A stretch of DNA of 64,000 nucleotides from NCBI GenBank assembly GCA_047967505.1, contig CM106540.1. One strand, given 5' to 3'. The stretch's first letter is position 1; each line of letters begins with the position of its first letter. The position numbers were made by a program, and so were the translations under genes. Positions 22,301 to 34,133 of the stretch are shown in pieces. This DNA comes from Dipteris shenzhenensis. Taxonomy: Eukaryota; Polypodiophyta; Polypodiopsida; Gleicheniales. The notes beneath the pieces were generated by a model. It searched no databases and had not been told where the DNA came from. It saw only the letters and a program-made list of their open reading frames with translations.

Positions 22301-23858
22301 TGGTCTCTCTTGAGTGTCTCTCTCCTTTTTCCATTGCTCTCTCTTCCAAAGTGTTCAAAAGTGTTGTCTATTCGGCCGCTCATTGTGCATACATTTCCCA
22401 AGCCACAAAGGGATCTCTTACCTCCATCCTAGGGACCTCTATGGGACTTTGATTGTTGATGAATTTTGAGCATGGAGGGAGTATTAGAGTACGTTTTTTT
22501 CATGACTGTTTGACCCCCTGTCAGTATTTTGCTCATAGATTTCTACTCAATGCTCCAATTTTCACAAAACTTATATTAGCACAACCCTTGAAGGTGCATC
22601 ACCCTAGGTTTTAGTTTATCTATCAATTGTGAAACCCAAAATTTATGAGTCTATGTGTGTGACTGTTTATTTTTCAAACAGTTTTTACCCCCTTCCAGTA
22701 AAATGTCCATAACTTTTCAACTGCTTCTCTATTACTTACGAAACTTATATTAGATCAAATCCCATTTCAAGGCGAATTTCTAAATTTTTTTGAATGTTTT
22801 ATATCATTTCTTTGCTAGAAGTTATAGGCCTATGTGTTTGATGATAGTTTGCAAAGTGTTTTGAGCTAGGTGTAGAGTTATCTATGAAGGAGGTGCAATG
22901 TTTTCCCAGAACCTACCCATCTGACCTAATGAGCCCATTCAAACTCCTCGATAGATATCAATTCATGTTATATTAAGCCACAATATCTTCTTTTAACAAC
23001 ATATCGCTCTTCTCTTTGGCACAAACTGGCTTGGGAGATTATGGCTTCTGCTAATCCTTTCCTTCTCCCTATGCTAGAGTACATCACTTGAGATATTACC
23101 ATCTACATTCTCACCTAAGGAAGGAAAGTGTGGTGTGGTCTCTTGGCATAAAAGATTTTATTTAATTTCTCTTTTCCAATGATAAAGATCTCTGTCACTA
23201 AGTTTGAAAGTAGGAGGAAGCTAAGAGGTGTGTGAAGTTTTATTACCCCCCACTTCATGTCACATCTTTTAGTGGAGACCTCGTTACACTGAGTACGTTT
23301 GGTATTGGATTCGCCCCACCTTACTAAATGGTCTCTAGTGTAGTGGATTGCATGTTATGCCTAGTATAGGCATGTATTTTTTTATGTGATAAAGAGGATG
23401 CCTGGAAGAACTCTGTTAGCAGAAATTGCGCCCCATTTAAGAGAACTAGAACATTGTGAAGGTGATGCTCAAGCTACTCGCATGGTCATCATGATCATAT
23501 CCTTTATGTTTGCATTCTTAAATATGTTGGTGAATCGGTAGCACCGTCCAGAACAATGATAGATTGGAGTTTGACTCATGCATCGGTAGCCTGGTGTGAA
23601 GAAGAGTTGAGTGTTTGGGTAGTTTTTGACCATAACAATGGAGTGGTGATTCTCAATGCTTCCAAATTCTTTTGCTATGCAAATGATGAAGAGTATAATA
23701 TTTTGAAGCTGTTATGTGCAGTTCCAATTGTGAGAAGGGTGATTCTTGAATGCATGTATATGCAATGTTTTCATGGTGCCGATTGGTCCCTTATTTTTGA
23801 AAATTTAGTTGAAGATCACATTATGGAAGATTTTAAACAAGTGGTTATGCATAATAAG
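22300..23858 (+). other. 5' internal region of gypsy F, no recognised domain
   Basis: It lies between the LTR and the copia D insertion. Small frames include RMPGRTLLAEIAPHLRELEH near 23395 and a 111-residue frame at 23556-23858. The latter reads across the ATAAG insertion site, so it was part of F's leader or gag region. I recognise no domain. Most of the stretch has frequent stops. Confidence 0.4.
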
Positions 23859-24588
23859 TGTAAGAAAACAATACAACGTCTGTGCTCATAGATAACAAGA
23901 TCTTGTATGCAAGAGAGAAAAGCAGATAGTATGGAGAATCAAAAATTTGATTACTGTAAAACTGATACAATAGACGGCGCTGCCTCCCAGCTGTGTGCTC
24001 CTATGTGAGAAGCTTCGATGGCCTGTTGGAAATAGTAGAGGACGGAGGCTGGATGCTAAGGAATCAGGGTTGCTATAGCCAGTGATGATAATGGGCTTCA
24101 CGGGCTTGCTTTTATATAACCACCAGTCGTAGTCGGTTAGACTCAATTGGGAGACCGACCCAGTCTGCCCAAACTGGCTGACTAGAGGTTGATCCTGAAA
24201 CAAGCCACCGACCACACGATAGAACCATGGTGCAGAATAGAGCAACCAACCTATGGACTCTGTTCGGCCCACATCCATCCGGGATCATCTGGGGTTCCAA
24301 ACGGGCCCCACAACCTGAGAGTGAGCTACCTCGGGAAATGCTCTGTCTACCCTCATTGTGGTCAGTCATGGGATGTCTTCCTGCACTTGCATGTAGCCTA
24401 GTTGGTAGTGTGCCAGCTCTATCTGAAGCCGTCCAGCCATCAGCCCACACATGGCCCCCATCTGGTGTCCAAACCAAGACCTACCAGATAACCGAGCTAC
24501 TCAAATGCCTTCTCCTCATATGGGGGGCTTATAAGTAGAGTTATCTGGTTCTTGCATAGTTACACGAGTAGAGCATTGATATCTAACA
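23859..24588 (-). repeat. 3' LTR of copia D
   Basis: 730 bp, TGTAAG...CTAACA on the + strand (TG...CA termini in both orientations). Preceded by the target-site repeat ATAAG. Confidence 0.88.
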
Positions 24589-24618
24589 CCCCCCCTCAAC
24601 GTCCAACTGCAAGTGAAC

Positions 24619-27008
24619 TTACTTTTTCGGCCCAATGCCAAGTCGATGAAGATGCCTCTCTAGCAAGTCTCTTCCAAGAGCCTTCGTGAAGATGTCTGTA
24701 GCATTCTCTATAGTCGGACAGTACACCAAGTCGACCTCTCCATCCATGATGAGCTCATGCACAAAGTGATATTGAATCTCAAGGTGTTTTGTGCGAGCGT
24801 GGAACACAGGGTTCTTTGCCATCACCATGCAACTCTGATTGTCACATGATAACTGTGTAGGCTTGTTCTACACTGCACCCATGTCCCCTAAAATCCCCCT
24901 CAACCACATTGCCTCACAAGAAGCAAAACATGCTAATTTGTACTTAGCCTCGGTAGAAGAAAGAGCAACTATAGGTTGCTTCTTGCTGACCCATGACATA
25001 GCTCCAGATCAAAGTGAGAAACCATAACCTGTCACTAATCTCCTGCTGTCCATGTCTCCTGCCCAATCCGAGTCACAGAATCTGGTCAAGATGTTGCCCT
25101 TGGTATAGGTGATGCCATAATCAAGTGTACCTTTGATGTATTTCAACACCCACATCCTTGCCCTCCAATGGTTCTCCTAGGGCTTATTGGAAAACTTGCT
25201 TAGTACACTAGTCGCAAAGCTGATGTCTGGCCACAAGTAAATCAAACTGCCCATAAGCCTTCTGTACTTCGCTTCGTCCCAGTGGTGATGAATCCTTGTT
25301 TGAGAGCTTCACGTCAACCTCCATAGGGGTGCCAACTGTCTTGCACTCATCTATGCCAAATGCCTTCAGTATCTCTCTAGCATACTTCAGCTGTGAGATG
25401 AAAATCTATTTTGGCTCTTGCCAAACTTCAATCCCCAAACAGAAATGCATCAGTCCGAGGTCTATCATTTCAAACTCTCTTCCTAGCAACTTCTTTGTTT
25501 GCGAGATCTTTTCTTCATGGTTTCCTGTTATGACAAGGTCGTCCACATAAAGGACCATGATCATACACCAGCCTCCTTCTCTAAAGATATACAAATTTGC
25601 ATCAGATGGGCTCCTCCTGAACCCATTTTGAAGAAAGTAGGCATCAATCCGCTAGTACCATGCTCTGGGGCCTGTTTCAGCCCGTAAAGTGCCTTCTTCA
25701 GTTTACAGACTTTACCTTGTTAATCGGGGAACCGGGGATCACAAAACCTGGTGGTTGTTCCACGTATACCTCCTCCTTGAGATCTCCATTCCGAAAGGTA
25801 GATTTTACATCCATATGAAACATGGGCCAACTTTCATGTGCTGCTAAAGCCAAAACACTGCGAATTGTGGTTAGTCGAGCTATGGGAGCAAAAGTATCCT
25901 GGTAACGAAAACCATGTACTTATCCAACGAGCAAAAGTTCCTTTTGCCAAGAGCCGAGCCTTGTACTTATCCAATGAGCCATCGAACTTGTACTTGGTCT
26001 TGTACACCCACTTGGTGCTGATTACCTTGCATTTTGGTGGTCTATCCATAAGGTCCCAAGTGTTGTTCTTCATTGTGGAGCCATACTCTGACTGCATAGC
26101 CTCCATCCACCTATTCTTCAAGACACTTGGGTTCTTCAGCACAAATCACCTCCATCATCAAAGTGTAGTTGACCAAGTGTTCCTGCGCCCTTCTTTGCTC
26201 CTCTAATCTCTTGGACCGGTGATGTTTGGATGGTTCCTCCTGAATGGCTAGAGGTTCTCTGTCGTCCAAGCAGCTACTTTACCCACTTTGGGAATGGCCA
26301 TTGCCATTGTGGTTTTGCAGGCTCTTCTTCCTCTTCCTTATCTTGAATCCTCCCAAGCACCATTGGGGGAGTTCGGTTTGCTAATGGTGGTGGTACTGGA
26401 TGGATATCCTGGTCCTAGTTGTCTGGGAAGGAAGCATCCTCCTCCAATTGATCCGGCTGTTCTGAGAAGACCACAGCATGACTTACTATTACCTTCTTGG
26501 TAATAGGATTATAAACACTGTAACCCTTCGCCTCTTCACTGTAGCCCAAGAAAATACACTTCCGGCTCTTCGGTTCCCAATTGGTCCTATTAGCATCAGG
26601 GACATGTACAAAACAGTCACATCCAAAAACTCTGAAATGTGCAGCTAAAGGTTTCTTACCAGAAAAGGCCTGCAGTGGAGTCATCACATTCACAGCCTTC
26701 GTGTAGCTACGATTCAGAATGTAAATTGCCATGTTACATGCTTCAGCCCAGAAAGTCTTTGGCAAATCTTTCCCTTTCATCATACTCCTGCCCATTTTGC
26801 AGATGACGCACATCTTGCGCTCTGCTACTCCATTTTGTTGTGATGTATGTGGCAGGGGTTTCTGCCTCTTGATCCTGTGACTTTTGCAATAACTTTCGAA
26901 TTCACTTGATGTGAACTCACCACCTTTGTCTGATCTTAACTTCTTCACCTTCCTCCCCATTTCTTTCTTGACCATTACATGCTATTCTTTGAACTTACTA
27001 AAAGCCTC
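24619..27008 (-). pseudogene. Copia D pol, left duplicate (integrase to RNase H)
   Basis: In minus order: AFSKFKE, KLRSDKGGEFTSSEF, PHTSQQNGVAERKM (integrase D and E present), FGCDCFVHVP, RKCIFLGYSEEAKGY, then RT with MYIFREGGWCMIMVLYVDDLVITG and RNase H ending HARTKHLEIQYHFVHELI and TDIFTKALGRD. Stops and frameshifts separate the blocks, for example a TAG in a glutamate/aspartate-rich linker near 26417 that the right duplicate lacks. Upstream coding continues at 38420-40016 beyond the insertion. Confidence 0.85.
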
Positions 27009-27013
27009 ATCTT

Positions 27014-27184
27014 TGTGGGGGTTAAAGGTCAATGTGCCTTTACCCCGGTTATGTACTATACTCAAACACATATATAAATGAATGAAAAAGAAGATTAGGG
27101 TGGTTCTACACCCACCAAAACTTGCGTGGCTCTTTGATTCTCTCTCTCCCTCTTCCGTTCTTGCTTCCGTTGAGAGCACTCTCA
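27014..27184 (+). repeat. 5' LTR of element B (171 bp)
   Basis: Identical by eye to the LTR at 32534-32704. Confidence 0.9.
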
Positions 27185-27186
27185 AC

Positions 27187-27198
27187 TGGTATTAGAGC
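27187..27198 (+). promoter_or_regulatory. Primer-binding site of element B
   Basis: TGGTATTAGAGC, one mismatch from the initiator-methionine tRNA site TGGTATCAGAGC. The same mismatch occurs at 32707. Confidence 0.8.
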
Positions 27199-28613
27199 CC
27201 AAGTGATCTAGCTGAGCGTGTGTGAATGCTTGAAGCTCAGCAGCTCTATGGGAGGAAGGAGAAGCTCTGTGGGAAGCCTTGTGGGTGACTTTACTTGCAT
27301 TTGAGTGTGCAGAGAACTTGGAGGAACCTTTGGAAAAGTCACTTTGGTTTTCCTAAGTGGTTTTGAGAGCCTGTTAAGTGTTTTCAAAGAAAAAGTCATT
27401 TTTGAGCTTTTCCCTATTTTGTTCGATGACAGAGACTCCGTATTGACTTGTAGAGGCAACTATTGCTTACTTTTGGTGTCCACTTCACTTCAAGAGCTTG
27501 GAAACACCTTCATTCTTGAATCTAGGATTATTTCATTGGATTTCTAACTCAATGTGTCAGTTTCTGCGTTTTTCTACCCGAGTGTTGAAACTCAAGTTTG
27601 GAGCAACCATTTGTACTCAGGAGGTCCTAAAACTTCTATATTGCTCATCATTTGCACTCCGATGGAGTTTACAAATACCTCTGTTTCCAAAAACGTTTTT
27701 TAGTCCATGTATTGGACCCAGTGATTGAGACCACGGTTTCCAAAACCGTCTATCCCATTGCGTTCCAGATGTCCAAAAACCCCTATCTATCAGTTCTTAC
27801 ACGATTCGGTGGAGGATTCTCAGAGTTATAGACCTTTGTGTATTCGATTTCATCTCTTTGTTATGCATTTTTCATTCTCTGGTTTTGAAACCTTAGATTT
27901 ATGCCACATGGCAATGGATAAGTGTTGACTCCCATTCTCACTCATCGGTTCGGATTTTGGAGTTTTGACAGAAGAGAGATATTTGCAGATTTTTTTGCTG
28001 AGTCCGATTATGCAATGGCACCCATGTTTTGAGGCATCTCAGGTTCTATTTTCAGTAGTGGTCATTACCGTGGGACTACAATTTCTTGAGCATACCTTAT
28101 GCAGATCACTCTAGTTACAGTTTGAGCAGTGTGCGCTCATTTGTGGTGTGCATTGGGTTTTAGTGGATGATTTATAGGCCATTTGGATGCGTTGCAGTCC
28201 TTATTGGATGCATTGATAGCCCAAATTGCCTTGTGGGATGCTATTTTTATGGACACTTTGCACATGGATGCTATTTTATGCTAAGGGACAGCTTTGACAC
28301 ATTGTAGGTGATGCACTGATAATGCTATGCTCTCTTGGATGAGATATTATTGATGCATATGCCAGTGGACGGTTTTTATGCTTGAGTCATTTGGCACTTA
28401 TTGGCATTTTGGATTACCATTGCACTTGGCATTTTCTTTTGGGCCAGATTTGCTCATATGGATGCATAGTATATGCACATGAGTTAGATGCTTTGAGACA
28501 TGAGTTTTGGTGATATTTCAATCTATTGTGGCATACACATTTGGGTGCACCTGGTATTTGGTGCGATTCTCTCTTGTAGGCACTAGCATTTGGGATTTTG
28601 CTTTATTTGCATT

Positions 28614-29550
28614 ATGGCATCCTCTTCCATGTCTGAAAAGGAGTTTTTCAACATTAAAAAGTTTGATGGGACAAACTTTTCTATGTGGAAAGAACAAATA
28701 AGGGATGTGTTTATTCAAAAGAAGCAGATTAAACCCTTGGCAGGGATTGAAGCTAAGCCTGCAAATATGTCTGAGGATGATTGAGTTGGATGCATTAGCA
28801 AAATCTACTATTAGACATCATCTTGTAGAGTTAGTTTATTTCACAATAGTAAATGAGCAGACTATGGAAGATTTGTGGAAGAAATTGTGTGCCACTTATG
28901 AGAAGGAAACTGCCTCCAATAAAGTTTACCTCATGAAGAGGTTGTTTGAGCTGCAAATGAAGGAAGGAGTCTCCATTGCTTCTCACTTGAATGAAATCAA
29001 TATTATTTTCAGCCAGCTTCAGGCTCAGAAGATGAATTTTTATGTGGAGACTAAGGCAATATTTCTCTTATGTTCATTGCCATCCTCATGGGATACCTTC
29101 CGTATAGCTGTCAGTAACTCTGCACCTGGTAGAGTACTGAAATTTGATGATGTTGTGGGTAGCTTGTTGGCCAAGGAGATTAGACGAAAGTCTATGGATG
29201 GCAACAAGCAGGATGCAGCCTCAAATGTGCAAAGGGGCAGATCACAGTTCAAGGGAAAGTCCCAAGAAAGAGGGAAGTCTCGTAGCAAATCCAGGGCACG
29301 GAACATTGAGTGTTACCACTATGGCAAGAAGGGCCATATGAAAAAGGATTGCTACAAGCTGAAAAGAGAGCAAAAGGATAAGAAAAAGAATGCAAATTGG
29401 GGTGCAAATCAGAAGGAAGAGAGTCCAAGGGAGGACAAAGGAAAAGTGAAGATTGAGGAGATCAATGCAGTCACACATGATAGTGACAATGACATTCTCT
29501 TCATGTCTAGTTTATCTGTAGAGTTGCTTACCACTTCAGATGATGCATAG
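28614..29550 (+). pseudogene. Copia gag of element B, broken
   Basis: It opens MASSSMSEKEFFNIKKFDG. A 5-base deletion relative to element C at about 28782 creates a TGA after SEDD. The matching frame resumes and runs to the stop at 29550. The zinc knuckle reads CYHYGKKGHMKKDC: the second cysteine of CX2CX4HX4C is replaced by tyrosine. Element C keeps the cysteine, so this change followed the duplication. Confidence 0.9.
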
Positions 29551-29555
29551 TCCCG

Positions 29556-29939
29556 CCGGTATTGGATTTAGATTCTGGTGCTTCATTCCATGTTACTTCC
29601 CATAGGGAATGGTTCTCCACTTATGACAGTCGACATACAGGTTGTGTGCATCTTGGAAATGACTATGCATGTGACATAGTCGGAGCAAGTGACATAAAGT
29701 TTTCTTTTGCAAATGGGTCTGCATTTATTTTGAAACATGTGAGACATGTGCCTAAGTTGACCAAGAGTCTTATTTCAGTGGGACAGCTAGATGATGCTGG
29801 TTTTCACACCACTTTTGGCTTTCAGAGTTGGAAAATTCACAAGGGCTCTATGCTTTTGGCCAGGGGTGCCAAGTGTGGGACTTTGTATCCCTTACATGTA
29901 TCAAGGGTATTTGATCATGTTGTTGCAATAACCGAGTAG
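29556..29939 (+). pseudogene. Copia protease region of element B
   Basis: The motif LDLDSGASFHVTS marks the aspartic protease active site. It is followed by KFSFANGSAFILKHVRHVP and LTKSLISVGQLDDAGF, typical of the copia protease-integrase linker. It lies in the -1 frame relative to gag, after a stop, as in element C. Confidence 0.8.
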
Positions 29940-29982
29940 CCAAGTACTTCTTTGTGGCATTGCAGGTTGGGGCACATGAGCC

Positions 29983-30100
29983 AAACCAAGACCTACCAGA
30001 TAACCGAGCTACTCAAATGCCTTCTCCTCATATGGGGGGCTTATAAGTAGAGTTATCTGGTTCTTGCATAGTTACACGAGTAGAGCATTGATATCTAACA
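29983..30100 (-). repeat. Partial copia D 3' LTR at the duplication junction
   Basis: 118 bp equal to the last part (in + order) of 23859-24588, ending CTAACA ahead of the C-run polypurine tract. Confidence 0.88.
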
Positions 30101-30130
30101 CCCCCCCTCAACGTCCAACTGCAAGTGAAC

Positions 30131-32533
30131 TTACCTTTTCGGCCCAATGCCAAGTCGATGAAGATGCCTCTCTAGCAAGTCTCTTCCAAGAGCCTTCGTG
30201 AAGATGTCTGTAGCATTCTCTATAGTCGGACAGTACACCAAGTCGACCTCTCCATCCATGATGAGCTCATGCACAAAGTGATATTGAATCTCAAGGTGTT
30301 TTGTGCGAGCGTGGAACACAGGGTTCTTTGCCATCACCATGCAACTCTGATTGTCACATGATAACTGTGTAGGCTTGTTCTACACTGCACCCATGTCCCC
30401 TAAAATCCCCCTCAACCACATTGCCTCACAAGAAGCAAAACATGCTAATTTTTGTACTTAGCCTCGGTAGAAGAAAGAGCAACTATAGGTTGCTTCTTGC
30501 TGACCCATGACATAGCTCCAGATCAAAGTGAGAAACCATAACCTGTCACTAATCTCCTGCTGTCCATGTCTCCTGCCCAATCCGAGTCACAGAATCTGGT
30601 CAAGATGTTGCCCTTGGTATAGGTGATGCCATAATCAAGTGTGCCTTTGATGTATTTCAACACCCACATCCTTGCCCTCCAATGGTTCTCCTGGGGCTTA
30701 TTGGAAAACTTGCTTAGTACACCAGTCGCAAAGCTGATGTCTGGCCACAAGTAAATCAAACTGCCCACAAGCCTTCTCTGTACTTCGCTTCGTCCCAGTG
30801 GTGATGAATCCTTGTTTGAGAGCTTCACGTCAACCTCCATAGGGGTGCCAACTGTTTTGCACTCAGCTATGCCAAATGCCTTCAGTATCTCTCTAGCATA
30901 CTTCAGCTGTGAGATGAAGATCTATTTTGGCTCTTGCCAAACTTCAATCCCCAAACAGAAATGCATCAATCCGAGGTCTATCATTTCAAACTCTCTTCCT
31001 AGCAACTTCTTTGTTTGCGAGATCTTTTCTTCATGGTTTCCTGTTATGACAAGGTCGTCCACATAAAGGACCATGATCATACACCAGCCTCCTTCTCTAA
31101 AGATATACAAATTTGCATCAGATGGGCTCCTCCTGAACCCATTTTGAAGAAAGTAGGCATCAATCCGCTAGTACCATGCTCTGGGGCCTGTTTCAGCCCG
31201 TAAAGTGCCTTCTTCACAGTTTACAGACTTTACCTTGTTAATCGGGGAACCGGGGATCACAAAACCTGGTGGTTGTTCCACGTATACCTCCTCCTTGAGA
31301 TCTCCATTCAGAAAGGCAGATTTTACATCCATATGAAACATGGGCCAACTTTCATGTGCTGCTAAAGCCAAAACATTGCGAATTGTGGTTAGTCGAGCTA
31401 TGGGAGCAAAAGTATCCTGATAACGAAAACCATGTACTTATCCAATGAGCAAAAGTTCCTTTTGCCAAGAGCCGAGCCTTGTACTTATCCAATGAGCCAT
31501 CGAGAACTTGTACTTGGTCTTGTACACCCACTTGGTGTTGATTACCTTGCATTTTGGTGGTCGATCCATAAGGTCCCAAGTGTTGTTCTTCATTGTGGAG
31601 CCATACTCTGACTGCATAGCCTCCATCCACCTATTCTACAAGACACTTGGGTTCTTCAGCACAAATCACCTCCGTCATCAAAGTGTAGTTGACCAAGTGT
31701 TCCTGCGCCCTTCTTTGCTCCTCTAATCTCTTGGACCGGTGATGTTCGGATGGTTCCTCCTGAATGGCTAGAGGTTCTCTGTCGTCCAAGCAGCTACTTT
31801 ACCCACTTTGGGAATGGCCATTGCCATTGTGGTTTTGCAGGCTCTTCTTCCTCTTCCTTATCTTGAATCCTCCCAAGCACCATTGGGGGAGTTCGGTTTG
31901 CTAATGGTGGTGGTACTGGATGGATATCCTGGTCCTCGTTGTCTGGGAAGGTAGCATCCTCCTCCAATTGATCCGGCTGTTCTGAGAAGACCACAGCATG
32001 ACTTACTATTACCTTCTTGGTAATAGGATTATAAACACGGTAACCCTTTGCCTCTTCACTGTAGCCCAAGAAAATACACTTCCGGCTCTTCGTTTCCCAA
32101 TTGGTCCTGTTAGCATCAGGGACATGTACAAAACAGTCACATCCAAAAACTCTGAAATGTGCAGCTAAAGGTTTCTTACCAGAAAAGGCCTGCAGTGGAG
32201 TCATCACATTCACAGCCTTCGTGTAGCTACGATTCAGAATGTAAACTGCCATGTTACATGCTTCAGCCCAGAAAGTCTTTGGCAAATCTTTCCCTTTCAT
32301 CATACTCCTGCCCATTTTGCAGATGACGCACATCTTGCGCTCTGCTACTCCATTTTGTTGTGATGTATGTGGCAGGGGTTTCTGCCTCTTGATCCCGTGA
32401 CTTTTGCAATAACTTTCGAATTCACTTGATGTGAACTCACCACCTTTGTCTGATCTTAACTTCTTCACCTTCCTCCCCATTTCTTTCTTGACCATTACAT
32501 GCTATTCTTTGAACTTACTAAAAGCCTCATCTT
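30131..32533 (-). pseudogene. Copia D pol, right duplicate (integrase to RNase H)
   Basis: The integrase part (31794-32495) is open for 233 residues: LRSDKGGEFTSSEF, HTSQQNGVAERK, FGCDCFVHVP, RKCIFLGYSEEA, then an acidic linker. RT fragments include MFHMDVKSAFLNGDLKEEV (31168-31371) and VLYVDDLVITGNHEEKI. RNase H runs from CDSDWAGDMDSRRLVTGY (30523-30840) to TDIFTKALGRDLLERH and a stop at 30131. Frameshifts between blocks disable it. It is cut from its upstream half by the element C insertion at 32534. Confidence 0.85.
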
Positions 32534-32704
32534 TGTGGGGGTTAAAGGTCAATGTGCCTTTACCCCGGTTATGTACTATACTCAAACACATATATAAATG
32601 AATGAAAAAGAAGATTAGGGTGGTTCTACACCCACCAAAACTTGCGTGGCTCTTTGATTCTCTCTCTCCCTCTTCCGTTCTTGCTTCCGTTGAGAGCACT
32701 CTCA
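32534..32704 (+). repeat. 5' LTR of copia C (171 bp)
   Basis: TGTGGGGG...CACTCTCA with a TATA box (CATATATAAATG, about 32589). The 5-bp target repeat ATCTT precedes it. Confidence 0.92.
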
Positions 32705-32706
32705 AC

Positions 32707-32718
32707 TGGTATTAGAGC
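32707..32718 (+). promoter_or_regulatory. Primer-binding site of copia C
   Basis: TGGTATTAGAGC, two bases after the LTR; one mismatch to the initiator-methionine tRNA site. Confidence 0.82.
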
Positions 32719-34133
32719 CTAAGTGATCTAGCTGAGCGTGTGTGAATGCTTGAAGCTCAGCAGCTCTATGGGAGGAAGGAGAAGCTCTGTGGGAAGCCTT
32801 GTGGGCGACTTTACTTGCATTTGAGTGTGCAGAGACCTTGGAGGAACCTTTGGAAAAGTCACTTTGGTTTTCCTAAGTGGTTTTGAGAGCCTGTTAAGTG
32901 TTTTCAAAGAAAAAGTCGTTTTTGAGCTTTTCCCTATTTTGTTCGATGACAGAGACTCCGTATTGACTTGTAGAGGCAACTATTGCTTACTTTTGGTGTC
33001 CACTTCACTTCAAGAGCTTGGAAACACCTTCATTCTTGAATCTAGGATTATTTCATTGGATTTCTAACTCAATGTGTCAGTTTCTGCGTTTTTCTACCCG
33101 GGTGTTGAAACTCAAGTTTGGAGCAACCATTTGTACTCAGGAGGTCCTAAAACTTCTATATTGCTCATCATTTGCACTCCGATGGAGTTTACAAATACCT
33201 CTGTTTCCAAAAACGTTTTTTAGTCCATGTATTGGACCCAGTGATTGAGACCACGGTTTCCAAAACCGTCTATCCCATTGCGTTCCAGATGTCCAAAAAC
33301 CCCTATCTATCAGTTCTTACACGATTCGGTGGAGGATTCTCAGAGTTATAGACCTTTGTGTATTCGATTTCATCTCTTTGTTATGCATTTTTCATTCTCT
33401 GGTTTTGAAACCTTAGATTTATGCCACATGGCAATGGATAAGTGTTGACTCCCATTCTCACTCATGGGTTCGGATTTTGGAGTTTTGACAGAAGAGAGAT
33501 ATTTGCAGATTTTTTTGCTGAGTCCGATTATGCAATGGCGCCCATGTTTTGAGGCATCTCAGGTTCTATTTTCAGTAGTGGTCATTACCGTGGGACTACA
33601 ATTTCTTGAGCATACCTTATGCAGATCACTCTAGTTACAGTTTGAGCAGTGTGCGCTCATTTGTGGTGTGCATTGGGTTTTAGTGGATGATTTATAGGCC
33701 ATTTGGATGCGTTGCAGTCCTTATTGGATGCATTGATAGCCCAAATTGCCTTGTGGGATGCTATTTTTATGGACACTTTGCACATGGATGCTATTTTATG
33801 CTAAGGGACAGCTTTGACACATTGTAGGTGATGCACTGATAATGCTATGCTCTCTTGGATGAGATATTATTGATGCATATGCCAGTGGACGGTTTTTATG
33901 CTTGAGTCATTTGGCACTTATTGGCATTTTGGATTACCATTGCACTTGGCATTTTCTTTTGGGCCAGATTTGCTCATATGGATGCATAGTATATGCACAT
34001 GAGTTAGATGCTTTGAGACATGAGTTTTGGTGATATTTCAATCTATTGTGGCATACACATTTGGGTGCACCTGGTATTTGGTGCGATTCTCTCTTGTAGG
34101 CACTAGCATTTGGGATTTTGCTTTATTTGCATT
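32719..34133 (+). other. Long untranslated leader of copia C
   Basis: About 1.4 kb between the primer-binding site and the gag ATG holds no long frame that is preserved as protein. The stretch is well conserved in elements A (18326-19762) and B (27199-28613). It is eight times longer than the LTR. It may hold packaging or translation signals, which is an inference from conservation. Confidence 0.7.

Larger units (their letters stand above)
24471..29982. repeat. Left copy of a 5.5-kb tandem segmental duplication
   Basis: It starts inside D's 3' LTR (AAACCAAGAC) and ends in the pol of the nested family C element (GGCACATGAGCC). It is nearly identical to 29983-35508, differing by scattered substitutions and small indels. 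Both flanks share CCA at the junction. Confidence 0.9.
27014..29982 (+). mobile_element. Truncated copia element B (duplicate of element C's 5' half)
   Basis: It has an LTR, primer-binding site, leader, gag and protease region, then ends at 29982 where the second copy of D sequence begins. ATCTT precedes the LTR (27009-27013), the same as for element C. This shows that B arose by duplication and not by its own insertion. Confidence 0.88.

Noticed and set aside
27014-29982. Element B as an independent copia insertion
   Set aside because: Same flanking ATCTT and same D sequence as element C, an identical LTR and an abrupt end at the duplication junction show that it was copied by duplication.
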